Assembly: GCF_014652395.1 (NCBI RefSeq)
Contig: NZ_BMYS01000017.1
Span: 20,946 to 84,945, forward strand
Reading direction: 5' to 3'
DNA from: Advenella faeciporci
GTDB lineage: Bacteria > Pseudomonadota > Gammaproteobacteria > Burkholderiales > Burkholderiaceae_B
Length of the DNA: 64,000 nt
The translations under genes and the position numbers were made by a program. This document shows, in pieces, positions 1 to 9,590 of this stretch (its first letter is position 1; each line of letters starts with the position of its first letter). The notes beneath the pieces were generated by a model. That model saw only the letters and a program-made list of their open reading frames with translations, ran no database searches and was not told where the DNA came from.

Positions 1-587
1 ACCAGGGCCGGACGGGGTTCAACCACTTTCAGGCCAAACTGGCGGGCGATTTTCATACCATAGTCACTGGCTCCCAACTGGGGAATGGCCATCCCGCCAG
101 TGGCCACAACCAGCTTTGTGGCACGAATGGTACCTGCCGATGTTTGCAGCACAAATGACTGGTCTTCCTGCTGGCTTATGTCATTGACCGAGCATCCCAT
201 GCGCCAGGCCACCTTGCCCAGTTCACATTCGGCACGCAGGACATGAATAATATCTTCACTTGAATGATCACAAAACAACTGCCCCTTATGCTTTTCATGC
301 CAGCTAACCTTGTATTTAGCCAGCAAGGCCAGAAAATCCTGTGGGGTATAGGCCGACAAGGCCGAACGGCAAAACCGGACATTATTGGAAATGAATTGCT
401 GGTGCGTGGTACCCAGGTTGGTGAAATTGCAGCGACCACCGCCAGAGATACGAATTTTCTCGGCCAGCTTGGCGGCATGATCAATTAACACCACTTTCCG
501 GCCACGCTGGCCGGCAACGGCGGCGCACATCATGCCAGCCGCCCCCGCACCAATGATGGCAACGTCAAACACCGCCCCGTTACTCAT
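1..587 (-). CDS. HI0933/BaiN-like NAD(P)/FAD-dependent oxidoreductase (N-terminal part, runs off the window)
   Basis: The reverse strand reads MSNGAVFDVAIIGAGAAGMM from 587 and stays open to base 1, so about 195 N-terminal residues are visible. The GxGxxG dinucleotide-binding loop (GAGAAG) lies at about residues 12-17. The sequence RISGGGRCNFTN at about residues 44-55 is the hallmark of the HI0933-like flavoprotein family, and LVVATGGMAIPQLGASDYG follows at about residues 160-178. The family binds FAD and probably reduces an unknown substrate in the cytosol. The ATG overlaps the stop of the decarboxylase gene by 8 bp (ATGAGTAA), so the two are probably cotranscribed. The substrate cannot be read from the sequence. 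Confidence 0.9.
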   Translation of the reverse strand, partial: MSNGAVFDVAIIGAGAAGMMCAAVAGQRGRKVVLIDHAAKLAEKIRISGGGRCNFTNLGTTHQQFISNNVRFCRSALSAYTPQDFLALLAKYKVSWHEKHKGQLFCDHSSEDIIHVLRAECELGKVAWRMGCSVNDISQQEDQSFVLQTSAGTIRATKLVVATGGMAIPQLGASDYGMKIARQFGLKVVEPRPAL

Positions 588-2844
588 CAAGTTTCAGACA
601 ATCCACGTAAAGCCGGGTATTTCCATTTTTATCAACTTCACTACCCAAACCATGAATGAACGTTTCAAAACCCGGAAATTTCGCATTGAAAGAACGGGCA
701 AACTGCAAATATTCAACAATGGTTTTATTAAAGCGCTCACCCGGAATCAATAACGGGATACCCGGAGGATACGGCGTTAACAAAACACCGGTTACCCTTC
801 CTTCAAGATCATCAATGCTCACCCTTTCAACGTCCCGGTGAGCCATCTTGTCGAAGGCATCGGACGGTTTGAGCGCAGGCACCATATCACTTAAATAGAC
901 TTCGGTGGTCAGGCGGGCCACATCATGATCCCGGTATGCCTCGTGAATCATCTGGCATAAATCGCGCAGTCCCATATGTTCGTACTGTTTATGGTTCGCG
1001 CAAAAATCGGGCATGATACGCCACAGGGGTTGATTACGGTCATAATCATCCTTGAACTGCTGCAATGCCGTCAGCATGGTGTTCCAGCGACCTTTGGTAA
1101 TGCCGATGGTAAACAGGATGAAGAAGGAATACAGGCCGGTTTTTTCAACCACAATACCGTGCTCGGTCAGGTACTTGGATACCAGTGCGGCCGGAATACC
1201 GGTTTCATCAAAACTGCCATTGATATTCAGGCCCGGTGTCACAATGGTAGCCTTGATCGGGTCAAGCATGTTAAAGCCTTCAGCCAGATCACCAAAACCG
1301 TGCCATTCCTCGCCTGAGCGCAGGAACCAGTCTTCCTGTGTGCCAATATCATCAGCCACCAGACGGTTGGGACCCCATACCCTGAACCACCAGTCATCCT
1401 TGCCATATTCGGAAGCGACTTTACGCATGGCACGACGGAAATCCATGGCTTCACGGATACTTTCCTCTACCAGGGCGGTACCGCCCGGCGGCTCCATCAT
1501 GGCAGCCGCCACGTCACAGGAAGCGATAATCGCGTACTGGGGCGAGGTTGACGTATGCATCAAGTAAGCTTCATTGAAGATATTGCGGTCAAGCACACGG
1601 GTTTCGGACTCTTGCACCACAATCTGGGATGCCTGGGAAATGCCTGCCAGCAGTTTATGGGTGGAATGCGTGGCATAAACCATGGCATTCTTGCTACGCG
1701 GACGCCCCTCACCAATGGCATGCATATTGTTATAGAACTCATGAAAAGCCGCATGCGGCAACCATGCTTCATCAAAATGCAGGTTTTCAACCATGTCACC
1801 CAGTTTTTCCTTGATCATTTCAACGTTGTAAATAACACCGTCATAAGTACTTTGGGTAAGCGTCAGGATTTGCGGCCTCTTGTTAAGCGCATTGCGGGCA
1901 AACGGGTTGGCCTCTATTTTCTTCAGGATGTTTTCAGGTTCGAATTCCTCAAGGGGAATGGGACCGATAATACCAAGGTGATTGCGGGTTGGACGCAAAA
2001 ACACCGGAATGGCACCCGTCATGGTAATGGCATGCAAAATGGATTTGTGACAGTTACGATCGACCACCACCACGTCATTGGAAGCCACGTTGGCATGCCA
2101 CACCACTTTATTGGAGGTGGAAGTACCGTTAGTCACAAAAAAACAATGGTCAGCATGAAAAATACGGGCTGCGTTTTTTTCGGATTCGGCCACCGGTCCG
2201 GTATGATCCAGCAACTGGCCCAATTCTTCTACCGCATTGCAGACATCGGCACGCAACATGTTTTCACCAAAAAACTGGTGAAACATTTGGCCTACCGGAC
2301 TTTTGAGGAAAGCAACCCCACCCGAGTGGCCCGGGCAATGCCAGGAGTAAGAACCGTCCTGGGCGTACTTGACCAGTTCACGGAAAAACGGCGGTGGCAG
2401 GCTGTCCAGGTAGCTGCGTGCTTCGCGGATAATATGGCGCGCCACGAATTCGGGCGTATCTTCAAACATATGAATGAAGCCATGCAACTCACGCAAAATA
2501 TCATTGGGAATATGCTGGGAGGTTCTGGTTTCACCGTACAGGTAAATCGGAATTTCAGCATTGCGAAAACGCAGCTCACCAATGAAGGAACGCAGGTTTT
2601 TAATCGCAAACGCAACGTCCTCGGGAGAGTCCACATCAAACTCTTCATCATCAATGGATAAAATAAAAGCACTGGCACGGCTTTGCTGTTGGGCAAACGA
2701 GCTCAGATCACCATAGCTGGTTACCGCCAGCACTTCCACTCCTTCTGCCTTGATGGCATCGGCCAGGGCGCGTACACCAAACCCGGAAGCACTTTCCGAG
2801 CGAAAATCCTCGTCAATAATAACGATGGGAAAGCGAAACTTCAT
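580..2844 (-). CDS. Orn/Lys/Arg decarboxylase, PLP-dependent
   Basis: A 754-residue fold-type I PLP enzyme that decarboxylates a basic amino acid to its polyamine precursor in the cytosol. The N-terminal wing domain (about 1-125) is followed by the PLP core, with FHADHCFFVTNGTSTSN, the PLP-aspartate segment HFDEAWLPHAAFH and the Schiff-base lysine motif ATHSTHKLLAG. The length fits the inducible AdiA/CadA/SpeF-like class. I place the start at 2844 (MKFRFP) because AAGGAG lies 6 nt upstream. The in-frame ATG at 2859 would put that Shine-Dalgarno inside the gene. Lysine, arginine and ornithine specificity cannot be separated here. dcd lies just upstream on the same strand, the usual arrangement in Burkholderiales. 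Confidence 0.93.
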   Translation of the reverse strand: MKFRFPIVIIDEDFRSESASGFGVRALADAIKAEGVEVLAVTSYGDLSSFAQQQSRASAFILSIDDEEFDVDSPEDVAFAIKNLRSFIGELRFRNAEIPIYLYGETRTSQHIPNDILRELHGFIHMFEDTPEFVARHIIREARSYLDSLPPPFFRELVKYAQDGSYSWHCPGHSGGVAFLKSPVGQMFHQFFGENMLRADVCNAVEELGQLLDHTGPVAESEKNAARIFHADHCFFVTNGTSTSNKVVWHANVASNDVVVVDRNCHKSILHAITMTGAIPVFLRPTRNHLGIIGPIPLEEFEPENILKKIEANPFARNALNKRPQILTLTQSTYDGVIYNVEMIKEKLGDMVENLHFDEAWLPHAAFHEFYNNMHAIGEGRPRSKNAMVYATHSTHKLLAGISQASQIVVQESETRVLDRNIFNEAYLMHTSTSPQYAIIASCDVAAAMMEPPGGTALVEESIREAMDFRRAMRKVASEYGKDDWWFRVWGPNRLVADDIGTQEDWFLRSGEEWHGFGDLAEGFNMLDPIKATIVTPGLNINGSFDETGIPAALVSKYLTEHGIVVEKTGLYSFFILFTIGITKGRWNTMLTALQQFKDDYDRNQPLWRIMPDFCANHKQYEHMGLRDLCQMIHEAYRDHDVARLTTEVYLSDMVPALKPSDAFDKMAHRDVERVSIDDLEGRVTGVLLTPYPPGIPLLIPGERFNKTIVEYLQFARSFNAKFPGFETFIHGLGSEVDKNGNTRLYVDCLKLDE

Positions 2845-2880
2845 TCGAAACTCCTTCACTCACAATACGGTGAGCAACTA

Positions 2881-3444
2881 TTATGTTCTTGGCAGTGTTA
2901 CGCCTTGTTGACCCTGATACTTTCCGCCCCGATCTTTGTATGAAGTCTCACATTCTTCATCGCTTTCCAGAAACAGCATTTGGGCACAGCCTTCACCGGC
3001 ATAAATTTTGGCCGGCAAGGGAGTCGTATTTGAAAATTCAAGCGTCACATGCCCTTCCCATTCGGGTTCAAGCGGGGTGACATTGACGATAATGCCGCAG
3101 CGGGCATAGGTGCTTTTGCCCAGGCAAATGGTCAGTACATTGCGGGGAATCCTGAAATACTCCACCGTACGGGCCAGGGCAAAGGAATTAGGCGGAATAA
3201 TGCATACGTCACCCACGAAATCAACGAATGATTTTTCGTCAAATGATTTGGGATCGACAATCGTGGAATTAATATTGGTAAAAATCTTGAATTCGTTGGC
3301 ACAACGTACATCATAACCATAACTGCTGGTGCCATAACTGACGATTTTTTCACCATTTTCCGAGCGAACCTGACCCGGTTCAAAGGGTTCGATCATACCG
3401 GCAGCAGCTGCCTCCCGGATCCAACGATCATTCTTTATGCTCAT
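2881..3444 (-). CDS. dcd: dCTP deaminase
   Basis: A 187-residue protein starting [20 protein letters not shown], which deaminates dCTP to dUTP for thymidylate synthesis. Family landmarks visible are SSYGYDVRC, the catalytic region [28 protein letters not shown] (the glutamate of LEPEWEG is the likely general base) and the C-terminal nucleotide lid ending [16 protein letters not shown]. The longer open frame from 3471 adds nine residues not found in the family; AAGG just upstream of 3444 supports the shorter start. Trimeric cytosolic enzyme by family knowledge. Confidence 0.95.
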   Translation of the reverse strand: MSIKNDRWIREAAAAGMIEPFEPGQVRSENGEKIVSYGTSSYGYDVRCANEFKIFTNINSTIVDPKSFDEKSFVDFVGDVCIIPPNSFALARTVEYFRIPRNVLTICLGKSTYARCGIIVNVTPLEPEWEGHVTLEFSNTTPLPAKIYAGEGCAQMLFLESDEECETSYKDRGGKYQGQQGVTLPRT

Positions 3445-3472
3445 TGCCTTACTCTCAGTGAAATTGCACAAA

Positions 3473-3499
3473 CCGGTTTTGCCTTTTTCCCAAAACCGG
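3473..3499 (-). terminator. Hairpin between tamB and dcd
   Basis: Nine-base perfect arms (CCGGTTTTG and CAAAACCGG) flank a 9-nt loop in the gap between the end of tamB and dcd. The U-tract after the stem on the minus strand is weak (TTTGTG), so it may be a poor terminator or a leader hairpin of dcd, which starts 29 nt further on. Confidence 0.4.
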
Positions 3500-3557
3500 A
3501 TTCATAATTGAATATAGAATTGTAGCCTTACCCGAAGCCTTGCAACCCTGATTTACC

Positions 3558-6500
3558 CTAATCCCTGAAAAAACGCCGGTAGACAAATTCAATCCCGTTA
3601 GTCGTACCCACTTTTGCATCGACTGTTATATATTTGAACAGCTTATAACTGGCCTTGACCACCGACCCGGTACCGGCCAGTGCCTGTTCCACGCTAACCG
3701 TCACCCCATTGGCGAATTTCTTGCTAGCGACAAAAAACTGGGTCGCCAGATTGCTGGAAGCGTCAAACTCCAGACCTGAAGCCACGGTTTGCTCAGGCAA
3801 AACACTCCCTGATTTACCCAAATCACCGGTACGCACGGCCACATCATCAAGACCCAATTGCCGGTAAAAAGGCTCACCGCCCCCCAAAATGGATGAACCA
3901 ACCGAAAACAGCAAGGCAATATCGCCACCATTACTGTCGGGACCACGTCCCATGATCAGCCAGGATAATTTTTCCACCTCGCTCACATCAGGGTAAGACA
4001 CCAGCGTAATCCTTGGTCGTCTGGCCGTCCCCACCACTCGCAGGCCGGCCTCCACTTCGGGACCGGTCCGAATGGCTTCAATATCCAGCACAGGATTGGC
4101 AATATTGCCCTGAAAGGTGATCCGTCCGCGACGAATTTGCAATCGCTGGCCATACGCCTCGATAGCGCCACCACGGGTACGGAATGCCCCTAATGCGGTC
4201 AGGCGACCGTCTCGTTGAATAATATTCAAGTCCCCGACAAGCCCCGAGTTCAGACCCATACCCACCAGATAAAAACGCGGTCCCAAATCAACCGTAAAAT
4301 CCAGATTCAGGTTAGTGGTGGATTCACTGGACACCACTTCTTTCTGGCCGGGTTGAAGCACAACCACGTCACTATCCACCGACGGCACGGTTCCCAGAAT
4401 GTCAATACTGGCCCATCCGGCATCGGCCGTTACCTTGCCAACAATATCAATATTTGGCAGGCTGGCATCAATATCAACATTGCCACTGACCATGGCAAAG
4501 CGGTCTGCCCGTTGCACAATCGGGTAATGATCCAGCGTCACCTTCACATTACCCTTGCTGTTCATCAGATTCCAGCGACCGGTAATGTTCATGCTGCCGT
4601 TCTGGGCCGGCGGATTTTCTTCAATCCATTGTTTGGTCCGCCATTCGGTTGGCATCACCCTGATCACCGAAGGAAAATGCAGGGAATTGATTACAAATTC
4701 GTTATTGCGGAAGGTCCCGTTAAGGGTCCCGTCAAGCAGGCGCACCCCATTGTCAATCTGTACAACCCTTACTTTGTCACCCGTCACCGAGCCTGAAGTT
4801 GACCATTGACCCGAAACACTGCTTTGTGCCGTCAAGTCAAGATTGACGCTCCCCCCCAGGTCAAGCAACTCTCCGGTAAAAGCAGAAAGCCAGGCAATAT
4901 CGTCCAGCCTGCCCTTAAGGACAACGCTGGTCCCACCATTGATATCTGGCGTCATGCCATTCATCCGGCTATTGACACGGGCCGTCAGGGAACCTTTGTC
5001 CCGGGTATCAATGGCCAGGTCAGCCAATACCTGGCTTTGTGTTCCGGAAACTGGATTAGCCCTGACAGCCAGGGACATTTGCGTCAAACCCAAAGCCAAT
5101 GGGTTCTGGAGGGGAACGACAAAATCGCCTCCAACCCGCTTCAGGTTAGCCGTACCTGCCAGCGCACCATTAAACTGCAGATCCCAGTCAAGATCAAAAA
5201 GCAGGTTCTCATCAACAACCTGCTTCTTGCGATTGTCAACAATCCCGCCATTGCTGTTCTGGTTGTTTTCCACCATGCCCAGCGCATCCTGCATGTCTTT
5301 GACCAGTGCAGGGTTAATTAACAGGCGATTGATGGAACCCTTGCTGGCCCAATTTCCCTCCCGGCCACTGGCGCCCTCTTGATTGATCACGACCTCATGC
5401 CTGCCTGGCAGGCCGATCTTCAACAAAGACGTGCCCAGTTGCCATTCGGGCTTGCCCCCCACTCCGGCAGGCAGGAACATGGCCTCCAGCGGTTTTTCCT
5501 GATTGGCCGAGAATCCGGCATGTGAAACCTGGAGTCGTTCAAGTGTACCTTTCCAGCCATCGGCCCCCGCAGACAGCTCTCCCCAGAAGCCTTTTAACCC
5601 AAGATCAAAACTAACCGGAGCCCGGCCAAGTTCTGTTGACTTGCCCTGCGAAAACGTACCTTTAAGACCTACCACATGACTGGCCAGCGAGCCATCCAGA
5701 TTGCCATTTAAAACCAGACTGCCTGGCAAACCTGGCCAGAAATCGGAAAACCGCGGCGCATTCACAGACAGGGCCAGTTTATCGTCAGCCTGCCCGAAAG
5801 CACCTGATGACTTGATGGCACTGCCGCCCAGCGTCAGGTTGATCTCCGCCCTCGGAATTGTATAAACATGCGGATCAATGGCGCCAACAGCCACACCACC
5901 GGATGAACCCAGTTGGCGCAGTAAGGAAACGTCAAGCTTGCCTGCCAGTTTCTGGTTATTCCACTGACTGCCCCCGTCAACATCTCCCTTGACATGCGCA
6001 CTCAGGAGGCCTACCTCGGGGGACAGCTCCGAATCCAGCTCCAGCCTTGTGCCAAGCACCGAAGGAGGAAGAATGCCTTCAAACAGCTTGCCCAGCGCCA
6101 GCTTTTGCGTGGCCAATGAGCCAAGAATACGATAAGAGCGATTGGCCTCATTGGGTGTTACCGTTACCTGGGTTTGCAAGGCAGATCCGTCAGGCAGGCT
6201 TACGCTGATATCGGCATCGTGCAAATAATAGGCAGACAGCATATCGGCATTGATATTGGCACTAAGACTTGATTTTTCACCCTGACCCGAGGCGCTCAAG
6301 TGGATGAGATCACCCTTGCCTTCACCGCCTGGCTGCTGTGTTATGTCCAGGCTGAGCGCATGAAAATCAAGTGGCACCGGTGTGGCAAACGGCAAAACGC
6401 CAGTACCATTTATTCGTTTAAGATTAAAACTACCCAGCAAGACCCGGTAAAACGCCAAATTCCAGTCGGCATCCAGCACCACTTCCTTGCGTTCCGCTTT

Positions 6501-9500
6501 TTTTTGCCCATTGGTGCTGGCCAGCTTTTCTTGCCGGGTCGGATCCAGCAATTGTCTTACCTGGTCAATCAGCTCAGGGCTAATGGCCAAATCCTTGACT
6601 GCCCCCTTGGTTTGCCATTTCCCGTTACTGCCCTGGGCGCCTTCCTGCACGATGGATACTTTATGATCATCAGGCAATTCAAGACTTAAGGCGGACTCAC
6701 CCACAGTCCATTGAATCTGGTCATTTACCGCGGTGGGCATGAGTGACAAAGACAGGGGTGAGGTTTGCAACAGCCGGATACCGGCATGTTTGGCATCCAG
6801 TACACCAAGGGTGCCCACCCAACTGTTGCCTTCCTTGACTCTGGCCCAGCGCCCGCGAAGCTCCAGATCCAGTGTGACCGGCGCCTTGCCAAGACGATTA
6901 TCGGCGCCATCTGCATACATGGCCTGCAAGACCAGCTTGTGATTCTGCATATTGCCATCCAGCACGCCATTGAAATGAATGCTGCCCGGCAAGTCTGGCC
7001 AGAATGAAGCCAGTGTGGGGGCATTTATATCAAGCGCCAACTGGCTGTGTGTCTGCCCAAAACCGCCCGAACCGGCTATCCGGTTATTGCCCAGCACCAG
7101 GTAAATATCGGTGTCTGACACGCTCAGATTTTCATAATTGGCCTTGGCTTCTTGCTGCGCTGAAGGGTCAACACCAACCTGGGGGGACGCAAACAAACCA
7201 CTGGTGTTGATACGGGTTTTCAAATGCCCGTCCAGCGGCTGATTGTTCCACTGGCTTGGCTGCCTGAAGCGGGCATCCAGCGCCACATTCTTGACTTCCT
7301 GTTGATCCAGCAAGTCTATGTCAACACGAATATCGGCATTCAATAAAGCCTGGGGCACTGCACCCGCCAGCAGTTTATCCAGCGCCAGGTCCCGGGTGTG
7401 TAATGTGGCACTGATCTTATCCGCATGATTCTGACCCTGGTTTTCATGCACCACGGTTTTCAATTGCACGCGGGAGTTGTCGGTCAGGCCAAGGTTTACA
7501 TGGCCATCGCGTAAAGGAAAAGGCGAATCCAGATTAAGGTTCAGGCTCATATCGATGGAAGACTTGTTGCCACGCCCCGTAGCGTCAATGACCGTCAGCG
7601 TGGATGCGTCAGCTTGCAGGGTTTCTTTCACCTGAAGCGCCAGAGTATTGAAATCCAGAGGAATGGTTACCTCCAGTGGCAAGAGACTATCGCCCGCGGT
7701 ACGCTGCAAATTAACGGTACCGGCCAACGTCTGCGTTTGCTGGAAACTCCAGTTGCCGTCATAAATAACATCGGCTATTTTATTAGCTTTTGCGGCCTCC
7801 GGTTTTTCTTCGTTTCCACCAGCCAATGCCTGTTGAATATCCCTGACGAAGGGATAACCAATCGTTAAATCAGAGAATTCTCCCTGTGTCTTCCAGCCAC
7901 GCTGGCTGCCTTCAGACAACTGGTGATCCAGGATTGCCGGCTTGCCATTCAAAACCAGTTTGAATTGCGATGCCCCGACTGACCATTGCTTTTCCTGGTC
8001 ACGTGCATCCGGGGCAAAATAAAGCGCCAGCTTGTCCTGCTGTTCAAGGCGAATGTTCGCATGTTGCAGGTTCAACCCGTCAATATAGCCCTGCCAAACC
8101 GCTTGCCCCTGCTCATCAAGAGCCAGCGCCCCCTCAAGGCGGGTTTCAAGACTGACTGGCGCCTTGCCCAGGTCTGTGGCGCCGGATTGGGCAAAGGTGG
8201 CTTTCAGGAATGCATCATGCTTTGCCAGCGAGCCGTTCACCTCACCATTGGCACTACCGCTACCTTCAAGACCAGGCCACAGACTGGCCAATTCGGGCAG
8301 ATTGATATCCAGCAACAGACGGCTGTCGGCATGCCCGAAACCGCCCGAGGAGCGAATTTTATTCCTGCCCTGAACCAGGTCGATATGCGCGTTGTCGATA
8401 TAAATTGCATCTGCCGAGGACAGACTCTTAAGCTGCAAGTTGATATCACCCGACAAAGGCAGACGGTTCCAGCGGCTGGCCGCATCTATATGTGCCTGCA
8501 CGTCCAGCTGATGCAGCTTATCCAGCCCCGCAAGGTCGGCCTTGAAACCGAAACGGGCGGTTAACAGGGACTCCGGTACGGCACCGGCCAGCACTTGATG
8601 CAAGGCCAGACGATTGCTGAGCAAACTGCCTTCCAGCCGGTCACTGCCATCAACCCCCTGTTTTTCTTTAAGTTCGGCATTCAACAGCAGCGAGGCACCG
8701 TTTTCAAGCGCCAGTGCCAAATGTGCGTTTTCCAGGGGAACCGGTGCAAACAGGTTTAAAACGGTATTGGCATCCAGTTTTACTCCCTGCCCGTTACCCT
8801 CCAGGACAATTCCCAGGCGATCGGCCGAGCCCTGCGCTTGCAGATCCAGGTCAAAGGTACAACTGCCACTGTCCTGCCCCCTGAATACTGAGGAAGCCAG
8901 AAAACGGTCCAGACAAATAGGCGAGCTGCGGTTTTCGCTGGACGTCTTGACCTGAAGATCAAGTTCTAATGGCCAAGGCGACTTGAGTTGGGTAATTTTA
9001 AGATTGCCGCTCAGATCGCTATTAACCAGATCATGACTGATATGCAAGCTGTCAATTTTCCCGCTGGCCTGTTCCTGGTTAACCCGCAAATTGCTTACCC
9101 AGAACCCGCTTAAGCCGATAGGCAAATGGCTGCCATCGGCCTGCACAAGCGCGAACCTGCCAACACGAACCGTATCCACCTCTATGGTAACCGGCAGGCC
9201 CGGCATGGCAAAAGGTCCCGCATCCGTTTCAGGCTCTGGGGCTGACACCGGCAACAGGCGGATATCCAGATCGCCCACTTCCATATGCGTCACTTTAAGA
9301 CGACGATTGAAAAGCTCGAGCCACTTGACCTGAACACGGGCATTGGTTGCCACCACACTTACCTCGGGTGTGTCAATCACCAAGCGCTCAAGTTTAAGGC
9401 CGCTCCAGATTGTCCCTTCAACCGCACCTATTTCACCGCCCACCTGGGCCAGCATATTACGTAAGGTCCATTTACTGCCAGCACTGGTACCCAATGCCCA

Positions 9501-9590
9501 GAACAGAAATGTGGCAAGCAGGAAAAGCGCCAGCAAAAGGGTGGTTTTCCATTTAAGCCATTTTTTCAAATGCCTGCGGATCCTGCTCAA
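3558..9590 (-). CDS. tamB: Translocation and assembly module protein TamB, unusually long
   Basis: A 2,010-residue inner-membrane-anchored AsmA/TamB-family protein. One N-terminal membrane segment (about 15-35, TTLLLALFLLATFLFWALG) precedes a very long beta-rich periplasmic part and the conserved C-terminal DUF490/TamB domain (about 1650-2010), ending in an aromatic-terminated strand. TamB spans the periplasm, partners TamA, and helps autotransporter insertion and phospholipid transport. Typical TamB proteins are about 1,200-1,400 residues. The excess here is explained by three repeats of about 405-430 residues marked by LAGAVPESLL (about 330), LAGAVPQALL (about 735) and FEGILPPSVL (about 1165), each followed by a GGFG/GAFG, LALDIN and LGKAPV-like series. 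The start codon overlaps the tamA stop (ATGA). Confidence 0.93.
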   Translation of the reverse strand: MSRIRRHLKKWLKWKTTLLLALFLLATFLFWALGTSAGSKWTLRNMLAQVGGEIGAVEGTIWSGLKLERLVIDTPEVSVVATNARVQVKWLELFNRRLKVTHMEVGDLDIRLLPVSAPEPETDAGPFAMPGLPVTIEVDTVRVGRFALVQADGSHLPIGLSGFWVSNLRVNQEQASGKIDSLHISHDLVNSDLSGNLKITQLKSPWPLELDLQVKTSSENRSSPICLDRFLASSVFRGQDSGSCTFDLDLQAQGSADRLGIVLEGNGQGVKLDANTVLNLFAPVPLENAHLALALENGASLLLNAELKEKQGVDGSDRLEGSLLSNRLALHQVLAGAVPESLLTARFGFKADLAGLDKLHQLDVQAHIDAASRWNRLPLSGDINLQLKSLSSADAIYIDNAHIDLVQGRNKIRSSGGFGHADSRLLLDINLPELASLWPGLEGSGSANGEVNGSLAKHDAFLKATFAQSGATDLGKAPVSLETRLEGALALDEQGQAVWQGYIDGLNLQHANIRLEQQDKLALYFAPDARDQEKQWSVGASQFKLVLNGKPAILDHQLSEGSQRGWKTQGEFSDLTIGYPFVRDIQQALAGGNEEKPEAAKANKIADVIYDGNWSFQQTQTLAGTVNLQRTAGDSLLPLEVTIPLDFNTLALQVKETLQADASTLTVIDATGRGNKSSIDMSLNLNLDSPFPLRDGHVNLGLTDNSRVQLKTVVHENQGQNHADKISATLHTRDLALDKLLAGAVPQALLNADIRVDIDLLDQQEVKNVALDARFRQPSQWNNQPLDGHLKTRINTSGLFASPQVGVDPSAQQEAKANYENLSVSDTDIYLVLGNNRIAGSGGFGQTHSQLALDINAPTLASFWPDLPGSIHFNGVLDGNMQNHKLVLQAMYADGADNRLGKAPVTLDLELRGRWARVKEGNSWVGTLGVLDAKHAGIRLLQTSPLSLSLMPTAVNDQIQWTVGESALSLELPDDHKVSIVQEGAQGSNGKWQTKGAVKDLAISPELIDQVRQLLDPTRQEKLASTNGQKKAERKEVVLDADWNLAFYRVLLGSFNLKRINGTGVLPFATPVPLDFHALSLDITQQPGGEGKGDLIHLSASGQGEKSSLSANINADMLSAYYLHDADISVSLPDGSALQTQVTVTPNEANRSYRILGSLATQKLALGKLFEGILPPSVLGTRLELDSELSPEVGLLSAHVKGDVDGGSQWNNQKLAGKLDVSLLRQLGSSGGVAVGAIDPHVYTIPRAEINLTLGGSAIKSSGAFGQADDKLALSVNAPRFSDFWPGLPGSLVLNGNLDGSLASHVVGLKGTFSQGKSTELGRAPVSFDLGLKGFWGELSAGADGWKGTLERLQVSHAGFSANQEKPLEAMFLPAGVGGKPEWQLGTSLLKIGLPGRHEVVINQEGASGREGNWASKGSINRLLINPALVKDMQDALGMVENNQNSNGGIVDNRKKQVVDENLLFDLDWDLQFNGALAGTANLKRVGGDFVVPLQNPLALGLTQMSLAVRANPVSGTQSQVLADLAIDTRDKGSLTARVNSRMNGMTPDINGGTSVVLKGRLDDIAWLSAFTGELLDLGGSVNLDLTAQSSVSGQWSTSGSVTGDKVRVVQIDNGVRLLDGTLNGTFRNNEFVINSLHFPSVIRVMPTEWRTKQWIEENPPAQNGSMNITGRWNLMNSKGNVKVTLDHYPIVQRADRFAMVSGNVDIDASLPNIDIVGKVTADAGWASIDILGTVPSVDSDVVVLQPGQKEVVSSESTTNLNLDFTVDLGPRFYLVGMGLNSGLVGDLNIIQRDGRLTALGAFRTRGGAIEAYGQRLQIRRGRITFQGNIANPVLDIEAIRTGPEVEAGLRVVGTARRPRITLVSYPDVSEVEKLSWLIMGRGPDSNGGDIALLFSVGSSILGGGEPFYRQLGLDDVAVRTGDLGKSGSVLPEQTVASGLEFDASSNLATQFFVASKKFANGVTVSVEQALAGTGSVVKASYKLFKYITVDAKVGTTNGIEFVYRRFFRD

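Noticed and set aside
1555..2661. Plus-strand open frame of 368 codons
   Set aside because: It lies wholly inside the decarboxylase gene on the other strand and has no family features.
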